Assembly: GCF_008365375.1 (NCBI RefSeq)
Contig: NZ_QOKW01000020.1
Coordinates: 1 to 64,000, forward strand
Origin: Roseomonas genomospecies 6
GTDB lineage: Bacteria; Pseudomonadota; Alphaproteobacteria; Azospirillales; Azospirillaceae
Direction of reading: 5' to 3'
Length of the DNA: 64,000 nucleotides
The notes beneath the pieces were generated by a model that made no database searches, was not told where the DNA came from, and saw only the letters and a program-made list of their open reading frames with translations. The position numbers and the translations under genes are program-made. This document shows, one piece after another, positions 44,232-53,089 of the stretch; the stretch's first letter is position 1, and the number at the start of each line of letters is the position of its first letter.

Positions 44232-47200
44232 ATGAGCACCGATCCCAGCCGGCTGTCGCTTCTGGTCCGCATGCGCCCGCTCCGATCGGAGTTCGGGTTT
44301 TCGGTGCGCGCGGGCGGAATCGACCTCACCGTCGAACCGCTGTTCAACAGCATTCCTTCCGTGCCGGTGTCCGGCGGCCAAGCCCTGGCCGACGACGCGG
44401 CGGCCACGGCGTGGCACATCCTGCGCGCCGCCCGGGCCGACGTGGACGCCAACCCCTGGGACGTCTGCCATACCCTGCTGCGCGACGGGCTGGGCATCGC
44501 CGGGGCCGATGGCATCGCGTTCGCCGAACCGGATTTCGAACAGCGCTGGCTGACCGAGGAGCAGCCGCCGCGCGGCTTCGGCGCCGCAAAGGATTGCACC
44601 CAGGCGAAGCCCAACCGCAAATTTCCGATCGGCACGCCCGAGTACTGGTACCGCGACGCCCGTTACGCGCAGTTCGAGGAGGCCGTCGCGGCTGCCCGGC
44701 GGGTGGACGACGCGCCGCGCGTACGCATCGCGCACCTGGATTCCGGCTACGACCCGCGTCACACGACGGTCCCGCCGACGCTGCTGCGCGAACTGGAGCG
44801 CAACTACGTCGACGCGGATTTTCCGCGCGACGCGACCGACCGGACCAGCGGCCTGCTCACCAACCTCGGCCACGGTACCGGAACGCTGAGCATCCTCGCC
44901 GCCGCGGCGCCCCTTGCCGAAATCGTGCCGATCCGCGTCGCCGACCGCGTGGTCCTGTTCCGCAACAGCGCCATCGCCAAGGCGCTGGACTACGTGCACG
45001 AGCTGTCCGGCAAACCGGAGACGCGCATCGACGTCGTCACCATGAGCCTGGGCGGCGTGCCGTCGCAGGCCTGGGCCGATGCGATCAACGCGCTGTACGA
45101 CCGTGGCGTGTTCGTGGTCGCCGCGGCGGGCAACAATTTCGACAACCTTCCCACGCGCCACATCGTCTATCCCGCACGCTTCGGCCGGGTCGCCGCCGCC
45201 TGCGGCATCATGGCCGATTTCCAGCCCTATGCCGATCTCGGAGACGGGCGGATGGCGGGCAACTACGGCCCCGATCGGAAGATGGCGACCGCCGTGGCGG
45301 CCTTCACGCCCAATGTGCCCTGGGCCAGGATCGGCTGCGCGGAGGTCGTGGACCTCGATGGCGCGGGCACCTCGGCGGCGACGCCCCAGGTCGCGGCGGC
45401 CGCCGCGCTGTGGCTGCACACGCACCGGGACGCGCTGAAGGCGTATCCCGACGGCAAGCCGTGGCTGCGCGTGGAGGCGGTGCGCAAGGCCCTGTTCGAA
45501 AAAGCGGGGCAACGGGACCCGCGCTGCGGACGCGGGGCGCTGCGCGCCGCGGACGCGCTCGCCATGCCGCCCCCGCCCGCTTCGAGCCTCCGCCGGGAGG
45601 AGCCGGACACGGTAAGCTTCCCGATCCTGCGCATCCTGACCGGCTTCGGCGTCTCCGAGACGCCGGCGACGCAGCAACGCATGCTGGAACTGGAGGCGCT
45701 CCAGCTTTCCCAGAGCCGGGAGGTCGAGCGCCTTCTGCCGGACCCGTCCGATCCTCCCTCCGATCCGCGGGACGTGCGCCAGATCGCCGAGGCGCTGCTG
45801 GAGCGGCCCGGCATCTCCCGTACGCTGCGGAGCAAGCTGCACACGGCGCTGCTGCGGGACCTGTCCCCCGGCGGCACGCCGGACGCCCTGCCCGTTCCGC
45901 CCCCTCCGCCGCCACCGAACCCGGTGCAGCGGATGCTCCTCGAACACGCGCTGAACCCGCCGGTGCGCCCGCCGGCACGGCGGCACCTTCGCGTCTATGC
46001 CCAGGACCCCTCGGCCGGTGCCGATCTCGCCACGCTGGCCATCAACGAAACCACAATCGACGTGCGCTGGGAAAAGCTGCAGCCCGGTCCGGTCGGCGAA
46101 TACATCGAGGTGGTCGACATCGATCCGGCCAGCCGGCATTGCTACGCGCCGGTGGACCTCGACCATCCGTTCCTGCTGCCGCAGAACGGTTTGGCGCCGT
46201 CCGAGGCCAACCCGCAGTTCCACCAACAGATGGCCTACGCGGTGGCCATGCGCACGATCGAGCATTTCGAGCGCGCGCTGGGGCGGGTCGCGCTGTGGGC
46301 GCCGCGTTGGACGACCGTCAATGGGCGGCCACGCGAGGAGTTCGTGCGCCGCCTGCGCATCTACCCGCATGCGCTGCGCACCGCCAATGCCTTCTACAGC
46401 CCGGACCGCAAGGCCCTGCTGTTCGGGTATTTCCCGGAATCCGAGAGGAATCCCAACGGTCTGCTGCCGGGCGGCCTGGTGTTCGCCTGCCTGTCGCACG
46501 ACATCGTCGCTCACGAAACCTCGCACGCGCTGCTGGACGGGCTGCACCGGCGCTTCCGGAAGCCGAGCAACCCGGACGTGCTGGCCTTCCACGAGGCGTT
46601 CGCCGACATCGTGGCCCTGTTCCAGCATTTCACGCTTCCCGACGCGCTGCGCGAGGAGATCGCCCGCACCGGCGGCGACCTGCGGCGCGAAAATGCGCTC
46701 GCCAAGCTGGCCGTGCAGTTCGGCCGCGCGACGCGCGGCTACGGCGCGCTGCGCGACGCCATCGGCGAGGTGAAGAACGGTAAATGGGAACCTGCACCGC
46801 CCGAGCGGCGCATCTACCAGGAGACCATGGAGGCGCACGATCGAGGCGCGGTTCTGGTCGGCGCGGTCTTCGACGCCTTCCTGAAGATCTACGACATGCG
46901 GGCGGCGGAGTTCATCCGGCTCGCCACCGGCGGGTCCGGCGTCCTGCCGGAGGGCGCTCTGCCCGCCGGACTGGCCGACAGGCTGGCGGCGGAGGCCGCG
47001 AAGATCGCCCGGCACTGGCTGGACATCTGCATCCGCGCCCTCGATTACTGCCCGCCGGTGGACATCACCTTCGGCGACTATCTGCGCGCCCTCATCACCG
47101 CCGACCGCGATCTGGTGCCCGACGACAAGCGTTCCTACCGCGTCGCCCTGGTCTCGGCGTTCCGCGATCGGGGGATCTTCGCCGAGGGGGTGCGGCACCT

Positions 47201-47777
47201 GTCGCCCGACGCGGTCGTCTGGGAACCGCCGCCGCAGCCCTTGCGCAAGGTCGCGAACGTGCTGAAGGCGATGAACCTGGATTGGGACCTCACCGCCAAC
47301 CGCCGCGCCGCCTTCGACGTCTCGCGGGAGAACGCCGCCATCTTCCACAACTGGCTGATGTCGCCGGACGAGGTGACGGACGGCGAGATCGAGACGCTCG
47401 GTCTTGTCCGCGCGCCGGGATCGGATGGACGCATCGGCCGGATGGACGGCCGGTATCGGGGCATCGAGGTGCATTCGGTGCGTCCGGCCCGCCGCATCGG
47501 ACCGGACGGCCAGAGCCGTGCCGACCTGGTGGTCGAGATCACCCAGGCCTGGGAACCCGCCGGGTCCTGGCGCAACAGGGTCCGTGGCGGCTGCACCCTG
47601 CTGATCGACCTCAAGACGGGCGCGGTCCGCTACTTCATCCGCAAGAAGCTCAACCACGAAATCCGCGTGGAACGGCAACTCGGCTTCGCGGGGTCGGGCG
47701 AGGTCTCGCTGTCCGGCAACTATTTCGCACGCGGCGCCGAAAGCGAGCCGTTCGCCATGCTCCACGGCGGGCATTGA
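44232..47777 (+). CDS. dual protease: S8 subtilisin domain fused to an HExxH (gluzincin) metalloprotease domain
   Basis: An 1,181-aa protein. Residues 1-130 form an unknown N-terminal domain. Residues about 163-445 are an S8 serine protease with Asp170 (AHLDSGYD), His214 (GHGTG), oxyanion Asn301 (AAAGNNF) and Ser381 (GAGTSAATP). A linker with a run of Pro (554-563) leads to a second enzyme: HETSH at 761-765 and Glu788 in FHEAFADIVAL, the HExxH plus E-x3-D pattern of thermolysin-like gluzincins. The C-terminal about 350 residues are mixed, ending MLHGGH. No signal peptide or pro-domain is evident, so it is probably cytosolic. Both active sites look intact. It is flanked by patatin and MBL genes. 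Confidence 0.85.
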   Translation: MSTDPSRLSLLVRMRPLRSEFGFSVRAGGIDLTVEPLFNSIPSVPVSGGQALADDAAATAWHILRAARADVDANPWDVCHTLLRDGLGIAGADGIAFAEPDFEQRWLTEEQPPRGFGAAKDCTQAKPNRKFPIGTPEYWYRDARYAQFEEAVAAARRVDDAPRVRIAHLDSGYDPRHTTVPPTLLRELERNYVDADFPRDATDRTSGLLTNLGHGTGTLSILAAAAPLAEIVPIRVADRVVLFRNSAIAKALDYVHELSGKPETRIDVVTMSLGGVPSQAWADAINALYDRGVFVVAAAGNNFDNLPTRHIVYPARFGRVAAACGIMADFQPYADLGDGRMAGNYGPDRKMATAVAAFTPNVPWARIGCAEVVDLDGAGTSAATPQVAAAAALWLHTHRDALKAYPDGKPWLRVEAVRKALFEKAGQRDPRCGRGALRAADALAMPPPPASSLRREEPDTVSFPILRILTGFGVSETPATQQRMLELEALQLSQSREVERLLPDPSDPPSDPRDVRQIAEALLERPGISRTLRSKLHTALLRDLSPGGTPDALPVPPPPPPPNPVQRMLLEHALNPPVRPPARRHLRVYAQDPSAGADLATLAINETTIDVRWEKLQPGPVGEYIEVVDIDPASRHCYAPVDLDHPFLLPQNGLAPSEANPQFHQQMAYAVAMRTIEHFERALGRVALWAPRWTTVNGRPREEFVRRLRIYPHALRTANAFYSPDRKALLFGYFPESERNPNGLLPGGLVFACLSHDIVAHETSHALLDGLHRRFRKPSNPDVLAFHEAFADIVALFQHFTLPDALREEIARTGGDLRRENALAKLAVQFGRATRGYGALRDAIGEVKNGKWEPAPPERRIYQETMEAHDRGAVLVGAVFDAFLKIYDMRAAEFIRLATGGSGVLPEGALPAGLADRLAAEAAKIARHWLDICIRALDYCPPVDITFGDYLRALITADRDLVPDDKRSYRVALVSAFRDRGIFAEGVRHLSPDAVVWEPPPQPLRKVANVLKAMNLDWDLTANRRAAFDVSRENAAIFHNWLMSPDEVTDGEIETLGLVRAPGSDGRIGRMDGRYRGIEVHSVRPARRIGPDGQSRADLVVEITQAWEPAGSWRNRVRGGCTLLIDLKTGAVRYFIRKKLNHEIRVERQLGFAGSGEVSLSGNYFARGAESEPFAMLHGGH

Positions 47778-47792
47778 CGAGGGAGGGACGAG

Positions 47793-49235
47793 ATGGCCAG
47801 GATCAGGAAAGCCGCTTCGCCCGCGCGGACGGGCACGGAGCCCACGGTCGAGCCCGCGGCCGACCGTCACCGCGCCAAGATACGCATGTACTGCCATGGG
47901 CTGGGCGACTGCTTCCTGGTGACGCTGCCGCGCGACACCCCGGTGGATGGCCGTGAGCAGGCGTTCATCCTCATCGATTGCGGGCTGATCCTCGGCACCG
48001 GGGACGCCAAGGCGAAGATGCGGGAGGTGGTGGCGAACATCGCCGAGACGACCGGTGGCTTCATCGATCTGCTGGTGGTGACCCATGAGCATTGGGACCA
48101 TGTGTCCGGCTTCGCCCAGGCGCAGACGGAATTCAAGAGCATCACGTTCGGCAGCGTCTGGTTCGGCTGGACCGAGAATCCGGACGACGAGAAGGCCCAG
48201 GCCCTCGTCACCCGCCGCAGCGCCGCGATCAAGGCCCTGGTGGACAGCGGCGTCCGGATGCGCGGATTCGGCGTCGACGCCGCCGCCGACACCGTGAACA
48301 CGTTCCTCGGCTTCTTCGGCGAGGACATCGATACGGAGGAACGTCTCGGGGCCGCCGGGACCCACTCCACGCGCAGCGCCCTGGAAATCGCCCGCGGCTT
48401 CGTCAAGACGCCCCGCTACTGCAAGCCGACCGAACCCCCCGGACGGATCGCGGGGACCGGAGCGCGGCTCTATGTCCTCGGGCCGCCGGAGGACGAGACG
48501 CTGCTGAGGACGTCGCTCCCTTCGAAGCGCGATCCGGAAACCTACGGGATGGACGGGACGGACGCCTGGGCGGCCCTGTTCCTGAAGGAACTCGAAGGTG
48601 ATCCCGACTCACAGTCCGCTCCGTTCGGGCAGCAGTCCGCCATTCCCATGGACGTGGCCCGCACGGTCCCGTTCTTCAGCGATCGTTACTGGGGCGGCGG
48701 CGAGGACGGCGGCGCGTGGCGTCGCATCGACGGCGACTGGCTCGCGGCATCGACCGAACTCGCGCTCCGCCTCGACAACGACACCAACAACACCAGTCTC
48801 GTCCTCGCCATCGAACTCGACGGCGGGGATGTGCTGCTGTTCGCCGCCGACGCGCAGGTCGGAAACTGGCTGTCCTGGCAGGACCTGAAGTGGACCGTGG
48901 ACGGGCGCACGGTGACCGGGCCGGACCTGCTGAAGCGGACGGTCTTCTACAAGGTCGGCCACCACGGCAGCCACAACGCCACGCTGCGCCAGAAGGGCCT
49001 GGAGTTGATGGACAAGCTTCAACTGGCCATGATCCCCGTGGACCAGGAGATGGCCCGCAAGAAGAAGTGGGACCACATGCCGCTTCCCGAGCTGGTCGAG
49101 GCGCTGACCGCCAGAACCGGCGGATACCTCGTCCGCTCCGACGGACCGCCGCCGGCCGCCCTGGGCGCCGTTCTGGAGGAAGGACACACGGCATCGTCCG
49201 AAAAACGCAGGCTGTACTACGAATACACACTGTGA
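47793..49235 (+). CDS. ComEC-like metallo-beta-lactamase-fold hydrolase
   Basis: A 480-aa soluble MBL-fold protein. Metal ligands are HEHWDH at 98-103, Asp353 in FAADAQ and GHHGSH at 389-394, the pattern of ComEC/Rec2-type MBL domains, which cleave nucleic acid or phosphodiesters. There are no membrane segments, so it is not a DNA-uptake channel. A large insertion (about 120-330) sits between the two halves of the fold and may recognise a ligand or partner. GAGGGAGGGACGAG precedes the ATG, 15 bp after the protease stop, so it is the last gene of the operon. Confidence 0.88.
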   Translation: MARIRKAASPARTGTEPTVEPAADRHRAKIRMYCHGLGDCFLVTLPRDTPVDGREQAFILIDCGLILGTGDAKAKMREVVANIAETTGGFIDLLVVTHEHWDHVSGFAQAQTEFKSITFGSVWFGWTENPDDEKAQALVTRRSAAIKALVDSGVRMRGFGVDAAADTVNTFLGFFGEDIDTEERLGAAGTHSTRSALEIARGFVKTPRYCKPTEPPGRIAGTGARLYVLGPPEDETLLRTSLPSKRDPETYGMDGTDAWAALFLKELEGDPDSQSAPFGQQSAIPMDVARTVPFFSDRYWGGGEDGGAWRRIDGDWLAASTELALRLDNDTNNTSLVLAIELDGGDVLLFAADAQVGNWLSWQDLKWTVDGRTVTGPDLLKRTVFYKVGHHGSHNATLRQKGLELMDKLQLAMIPVDQEMARKKKWDHMPLPELVEALTARTGGYLVRSDGPPPAALGAVLEEGHTASSEKRRLYYEYTL

Positions 49236-49684
49236 GCTTCGGCTGTCGCCACGGCGGCCGTCGGCAAGAACATCCCGATGGCCGGACCGGAGTTCTCGCC
49301 GGGCAAGCGCACCGACTTCTGGGCGCAGATGGTCACCTTCACCGAAGTGGCGGCGCTGGCGGCGCGGTGTTCCCGCTGTTCGGCGCCTTCTGCTTCCGGT
49401 TCCCGAAGGTCACCGGGCGGATGCTGGGCGAGCGGCTGGGGCGCTGGAACTTCTGGCTGTTCTTCGTGGGTTTCAACGTCGCCTTCTTCCCCATGGCCGG
49501 TCCGAACCCGTGGGGCGCCGGGACGCTGGAGTGGGCGACCTCCTCGCCGCCGCCCAGCTACAACTTCGCCCACATCCCGGTGGTCAAGGGGCTGGAGCCG
49601 CTGTGGGACACGGGCGGACCGCTGCCCGTGGTGCACGGCCTGCGCATCGACGGGCCGGCGCTGCCCAGGCGAGAGCATGGGTAA
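49236..49684 (+). pseudogene. remnant of a cytochrome oxidase subunit I gene with internal deletion
   Basis: From about 49360 the frame reads VFPLFGAFCFRFPKVTGRML, then GRWNFWLFFVGFNVAFFPM, and jumps straight to AGPNPWGAGTLEWATSSPPP and YNFAHIPVV. In intact subunit I, about 60 or more residues (helix XII region) lie between FFPM and the NPW motif, so an internal block is missing. A preceding piece (KNIPMAGPEFSPGKRTDFWA) is in another frame. There is no start. It differs from the intact fused subunit I at 21.5 kb, so it derives from another oxidase gene. It marks the right edge of the island. Confidence 0.8.
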
Positions 49685-49749
49685 AGCCTCTGCTTGATCG
49701 AGGGCCCGCCATGATCCACATGGCTCATCGCAGAATGAAGGAGGGACCC

Positions 49750-50700
49750 ATGCGCGCGATGGTCATCACCCGGTTTGGCGGTCCGGATGTGTTCGAGCAG
49801 CAGGAAACCGCACCTCCGACGCCCGGTCCCGGCGAGGTCCTCGTGCGGGTCATCGCCTCCGGAACCAACCCTGTCGACGCCAAGATCCGGCAGGCCGGCA
49901 CTTGGGCGAACATCCCGTTCCCGGCCGTGCTGGGGTATGATGTCTCCGGCGTCATCGACGCGTTGGGACCGGGCGTGAACGGCTTCAACATCGGCGACGA
50001 GGTGTTCTACACGCCGGAAATCTTCGGCAATCCGAACGGCAGCTACGCCGAATACACCGTCGCCTCCGCCGGCATCGTCGCGCACAAGCCCGCAAACCTC
50101 AGCCACGTCGAGGCGGCAGGCATCCCCTTGGCGGGCGGCACGGCTTGGGAGGCGATCGTACGGCGTCTGAACGTTCGGCCGGGCGAGACGGTGCTGATCC
50201 ACGGCGGTGCCGGAGGAGTCGGCTCCTTCGCCATTCAGTTCGCCAAGGCCGCGGGCGCCCGCGTGATCGCGACCGCCAGCAAGGCGAACCACACGGCTCT
50301 GCATGAGCTTGGCGCAGACGTGGCGATCGACTATCGCGATCCCGACGCGGCGGACCAGGTTACCCGCGAAACCGCCGGGCGCGGCGTCGACGCCGCCTTC
50401 GATACAGCCGGCGGCAATGTGCCCATGAGCACGCTGGTCGTCCGGCCCTTCGGCCGGATCGCCACGATTCTCCCGCCGACCGGAGATCTGAGCGCCCTCT
50501 ACACCAAGAACCAGACGCTCTTCGGGACCTTCCTGACGCGCGAGGGTGCACGGTTGCGCGAGATGGCGCCGCTGTTCGAGCGCGGGCAGGCCAAGGTTGT
50601 CGTGGATGCCGTCCTTCCGCTCGAGGAGGTCGCCAAAGCCCATGAGCGGCTCGACTCAGGCCATGGCCGGGGCAAGGTGATCCTCCAAGTCGGGCGTTGA
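49750..50700 (+). CDS. zinc-type MDR / NADPH:quinone oxidoreductase
   Basis: A 316-aa medium-chain dehydrogenase/reductase of the quinone-reductase branch: GroES-like domain (about 1-110, with SGTNPVDAKIRQAG) and a Rossmann domain with HGGAGGVGSFAIQFAKAAGA near residue 145. The Cys ligands of structural zinc are absent, as usual for this branch. It reduces quinones or enones with NADPH. GAAGGAGGGACC precedes the ATG. It begins 65 bp after the oxidase remnant. Confidence 0.93.
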   Translation: MRAMVITRFGGPDVFEQQETAPPTPGPGEVLVRVIASGTNPVDAKIRQAGTWANIPFPAVLGYDVSGVIDALGPGVNGFNIGDEVFYTPEIFGNPNGSYAEYTVASAGIVAHKPANLSHVEAAGIPLAGGTAWEAIVRRLNVRPGETVLIHGGAGGVGSFAIQFAKAAGARVIATASKANHTALHELGADVAIDYRDPDAADQVTRETAGRGVDAAFDTAGGNVPMSTLVVRPFGRIATILPPTGDLSALYTKNQTLFGTFLTREGARLREMAPLFERGQAKVVVDAVLPLEEVAKAHERLDSGHGRGKVILQVGR

Positions 50701-50774
50701 ACCTACTGATAGGCATCGGTGAAGGGGGCGGGAAAACCTTGCGGACGCCTCGGATCAGGAGAGGTGGTATCCAG

Positions 50775-51218
50775 ATGAACGATCCCTTCGATCTCCAGCG
50801 GTTCGTGAACGCACAGGAACCGGTCTTCGCGACCGTGCTCGAGGAACTGCAGGCCGGGCGCAAGCGGAGCCATTGGATGTGGTTCGTTTTTCCGCAACTG
50901 CGCGGCCTTGGCCGCTCGGCGACAGCCCAGTTCTACGGCATCGCTTCCCTCGACGAGGCGCGGGCCTATCTGGCGCACCCGACGCTCGGCCTGCGATTGG
51001 AAAAAGCGACCCGCGCCGTGCTGGCGATCCAGGGGCGAACGCTCCATACGATCTTCGGCTCTCCGGACGATATGAAATTTCATTCCTCCATGACCCTGTT
51101 CGCCTTGGCTGCGGAAGAGACCACGACCCTCTACCGGGAGGCGCTCGCGCGCCACTTCGATGGGCAAATGGACGAGGCGACGCCGACGCTGTTGGCGCCC
51201 ACAGGGAGGCCGGACTGA
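50775..51218 (+). CDS. DUF1810 family protein
   Basis: A 147-aa protein with the DUF1810 hallmarks NDPFDLQRFVNAQEPVF, AGRKRSHWMWFVFPQLRGLG and GSPDDMKFHSSMTLFA. The fold is helical and the role is not established. The last few residues (LLAPTGRPD) differ from the usual end and may reflect a shifted stop. It follows the quinone reductase by 74 bp. Confidence 0.9.
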   Translation: MNDPFDLQRFVNAQEPVFATVLEELQAGRKRSHWMWFVFPQLRGLGRSATAQFYGIASLDEARAYLAHPTLGLRLEKATRAVLAIQGRTLHTIFGSPDDMKFHSSMTLFALAAEETTTLYREALARHFDGQMDEATPTLLAPTGRPD

Positions 51219-51506
51219 TGTCGTGAAAAGGGGCAACGCTCACGCGAAGAGCCGCTTTCCTGCGACCGCCATCACCGCATTCGCCGTCAATTGGCTGGAA
51301 GAGCGCTACGGCTGAGTCAACGCTCATCGGTACGCTTGGGGATGACGGCGATGGTCATGGATGGAGGGGCAAGACTCCTGCATTACGCACGTCGTTGCAG
51401 GCATCGCTGCGACGCTGTCGCAATGTCCTCGTTGGACGATTAGGTTCCATCGGCACGGAGGGAAGTCGGCCTCTGGCCTATGCAGGAACGATGGCGGCAG
51501 GAGATA

Positions 51507-52097
51507 ATGTTCACCCTCAAGAAGAACGAGCAATTCGAGCAGGAAATCAAGAAGAGCCGTTTCCTAGCCTCGGCGGGGCCGGTCGGCACTGAGGAGGAGG
51601 CGCGTGGGTTCATCACCGCGTGCAGCAGACGGGATGCGGGTCACAATTGCTGGGCCTTCCGGATCGGCGACCTCTACCGGTGCAGCGACGATGGCGAACC
51701 CGGGGGGACCGCGGGACGTCCGATCCTTCAGGCCATAGACGGTCAGAACCTGGATCAGGTGGCGGTGGTGGTCAGCCGCTGGTTCGGTGGTGTTCTTCTC
51801 GGTGCGGGCGGGCTGGTGCGCGCCTATGGCGGCACCGCGGCGGCCTGTCTCCACGCCGCGGACTGCCAGCCGATCATCACCTTTGCAGCCTTGTCCGTCA
51901 CTTGCGCCTTCGCCGACGAGGCCAGGATCAGGTCGGGACTTGGCACCTTCCCTGCGGTCGCCACCGAGACCAACGGCTTCACGCCCGAAGGTGTGCAGCT
52001 CCAGATCAAGGTTCCTCGTGAGCAAATGAACGATGTCGTGCGCATGATCACGGATGTTTCTCGCGGTCAGGCCAAGGTCGAAAAGTGGCCTGTGTAG
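51507..52097 (+). CDS. IMPACT/YigZ family protein
   Basis: A 196-aa protein with a UPF0029/IMPACT N-terminal domain (KKSRFLASAGPVGTEEEARG, GEPGGTAGRPILQAI, VVVSRWFGGVLLGAGGLVRAYG) and a C-terminal ferredoxin-like domain. Bacterial members are linked to translation or stress control by homology to IMPACT; activity is unproven. GGAGATA precedes the ATG. The 288 bp upstream hold no gene I can support. Confidence 0.93.
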   Translation: MFTLKKNEQFEQEIKKSRFLASAGPVGTEEEARGFITACSRRDAGHNCWAFRIGDLYRCSDDGEPGGTAGRPILQAIDGQNLDQVAVVVSRWFGGVLLGAGGLVRAYGGTAAACLHAADCQPIITFAALSVTCAFADEARIRSGLGTFPAVATETNGFTPEGVQLQIKVPREQMNDVVRMITDVSRGQAKVEKWPV

Positions 52098-52185
52098 CGA
52101 TCGGGGCCATGCGGGAAGCACCGCCCATCCCCGAAACAGGAGTGTCGCGGCAGAAATGAGTCCGTTTGCGTGAAACGGATGCCCT

Positions 52186-53031
52186 TCACAACCCGGCGAG
52201 GGCCTGCCGCATCGCCTGCGCTGTGGGGAGGTCGGCCGGGAAGAAAGCCTCGATGGCCAGTTCGGACAAGGTGACGTCCACCGCGGTTCCGAACACCGTC
52301 GTGGTGCTGAAGAAGCTGAGCGTGCCGGCTTCCGTCCGAAGCCGCAGAGGAACCACCACGCCATCATGCGACGACAGCGGCTCGCTTCGGCTGTGCGGAG
52401 CCTGCCCGTCGGGGACCAGATAACCCTTCAGCTCCCCATACAGCGCGGCCAGCACGGGATCGGCGCTGATGTCGATCTGGCGGTTCAGCCGGTGCAGGAT
52501 GTGGGTTTGCCACTGAGCGAAGTTCTCGATCCGCGGTGCCAGCCCGGACGGATGGAGGCTGAGGCGCAGCACGTTGACTGGAGGCTGGAGAAGATCCGGC
52601 GCGGCGCCGGTGAGCAGCGGCGCGACGGCCCGGTTGGCCGCGACCAGCGTCCAATGCCGGTCCACGGCCAAAGCCGGATGAGGCTCGTGCCCGGTCAGCA
52701 CGAGATCGACAGCCTGACGGGCCGCCTGCATCTCCGGGTCGCCCAACTGATGTTCGGAGAAGACCGGCGCGAAGCCCGCGGCGGCGAGCAGCGCGTTGCG
52801 GTCGCGCAAGGGGATGTCCATCCGTTCCGCCAGATGAAGCAGCATGGTCCGGCTGGGCTGCGACCGCCCCGTTTCCAGGAAGCTGACATGCCGGGTCGAG
52901 ATGTCGGCTTCGCAGGCGAGGTCGAGCTGACTTAAGCCGCGCCGTTTGCGCCATGCGCGCAGCAACTCGCCGACCGGCTGGCGCGGCACGGTCCTGGGGA
53001 GGGGGCGGTGCCGGACGGCTGTTTGCGGCAT
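52186..53031 (-). CDS. XRE-family regulator with MmyB-like ligand-binding domain
   Basis: A 281-aa regulator: helix-turn-helix (about 22-80, LLRAWRKRRGLSQLDLACEA, HVSFLETGRSQPS) and a C-terminal MmyB-type domain (about 105-270, VDRHWTLVAANRAVAPLL). GGGAGGCC precedes the ATG. It lies 58 bp behind the alpha/beta-hydrolase gene on the same strand and probably controls it, as similar regulators often govern an adjacent dehydrogenase or hydrolase. Confidence 0.92.
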   Translation of the reverse strand: MPQTAVRHRPLPRTVPRQPVGELLRAWRKRRGLSQLDLACEADISTRHVSFLETGRSQPSRTMLLHLAERMDIPLRDRNALLAAAGFAPVFSEHQLGDPEMQAARQAVDLVLTGHEPHPALAVDRHWTLVAANRAVAPLLTGAAPDLLQPPVNVLRLSLHPSGLAPRIENFAQWQTHILHRLNRQIDISADPVLAALYGELKGYLVPDGQAPHSRSEPLSSHDGVVVPLRLRTEAGTLSFFSTTTVFGTAVDVTLSELAIEAFFPADLPTAQAMRQALAGL

Positions 53032-53089
53032 CGTTCTGGCCTCCCGTTCGACGTTGTTGGTGCTTTGCGCTCCATGATACCAGCGCCGC

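Noticed and set aside
44061-48365. A 1,434-codon open frame on the minus strand opposite the dual protease
   Set aside because: It is rich in Arg, Gly, Val and His with no domain, has no ribosome site and mirrors the codon bias of the plus-strand gene, which has two complete catalytic sites.
51219-51506. Short frame ending ITAFAVNWLEERYG between the DUF1810 and IMPACT genes
   Set aside because: Only about 25 codons, no recognisable family and no ribosome site; possibly debris but not supportable as a gene.
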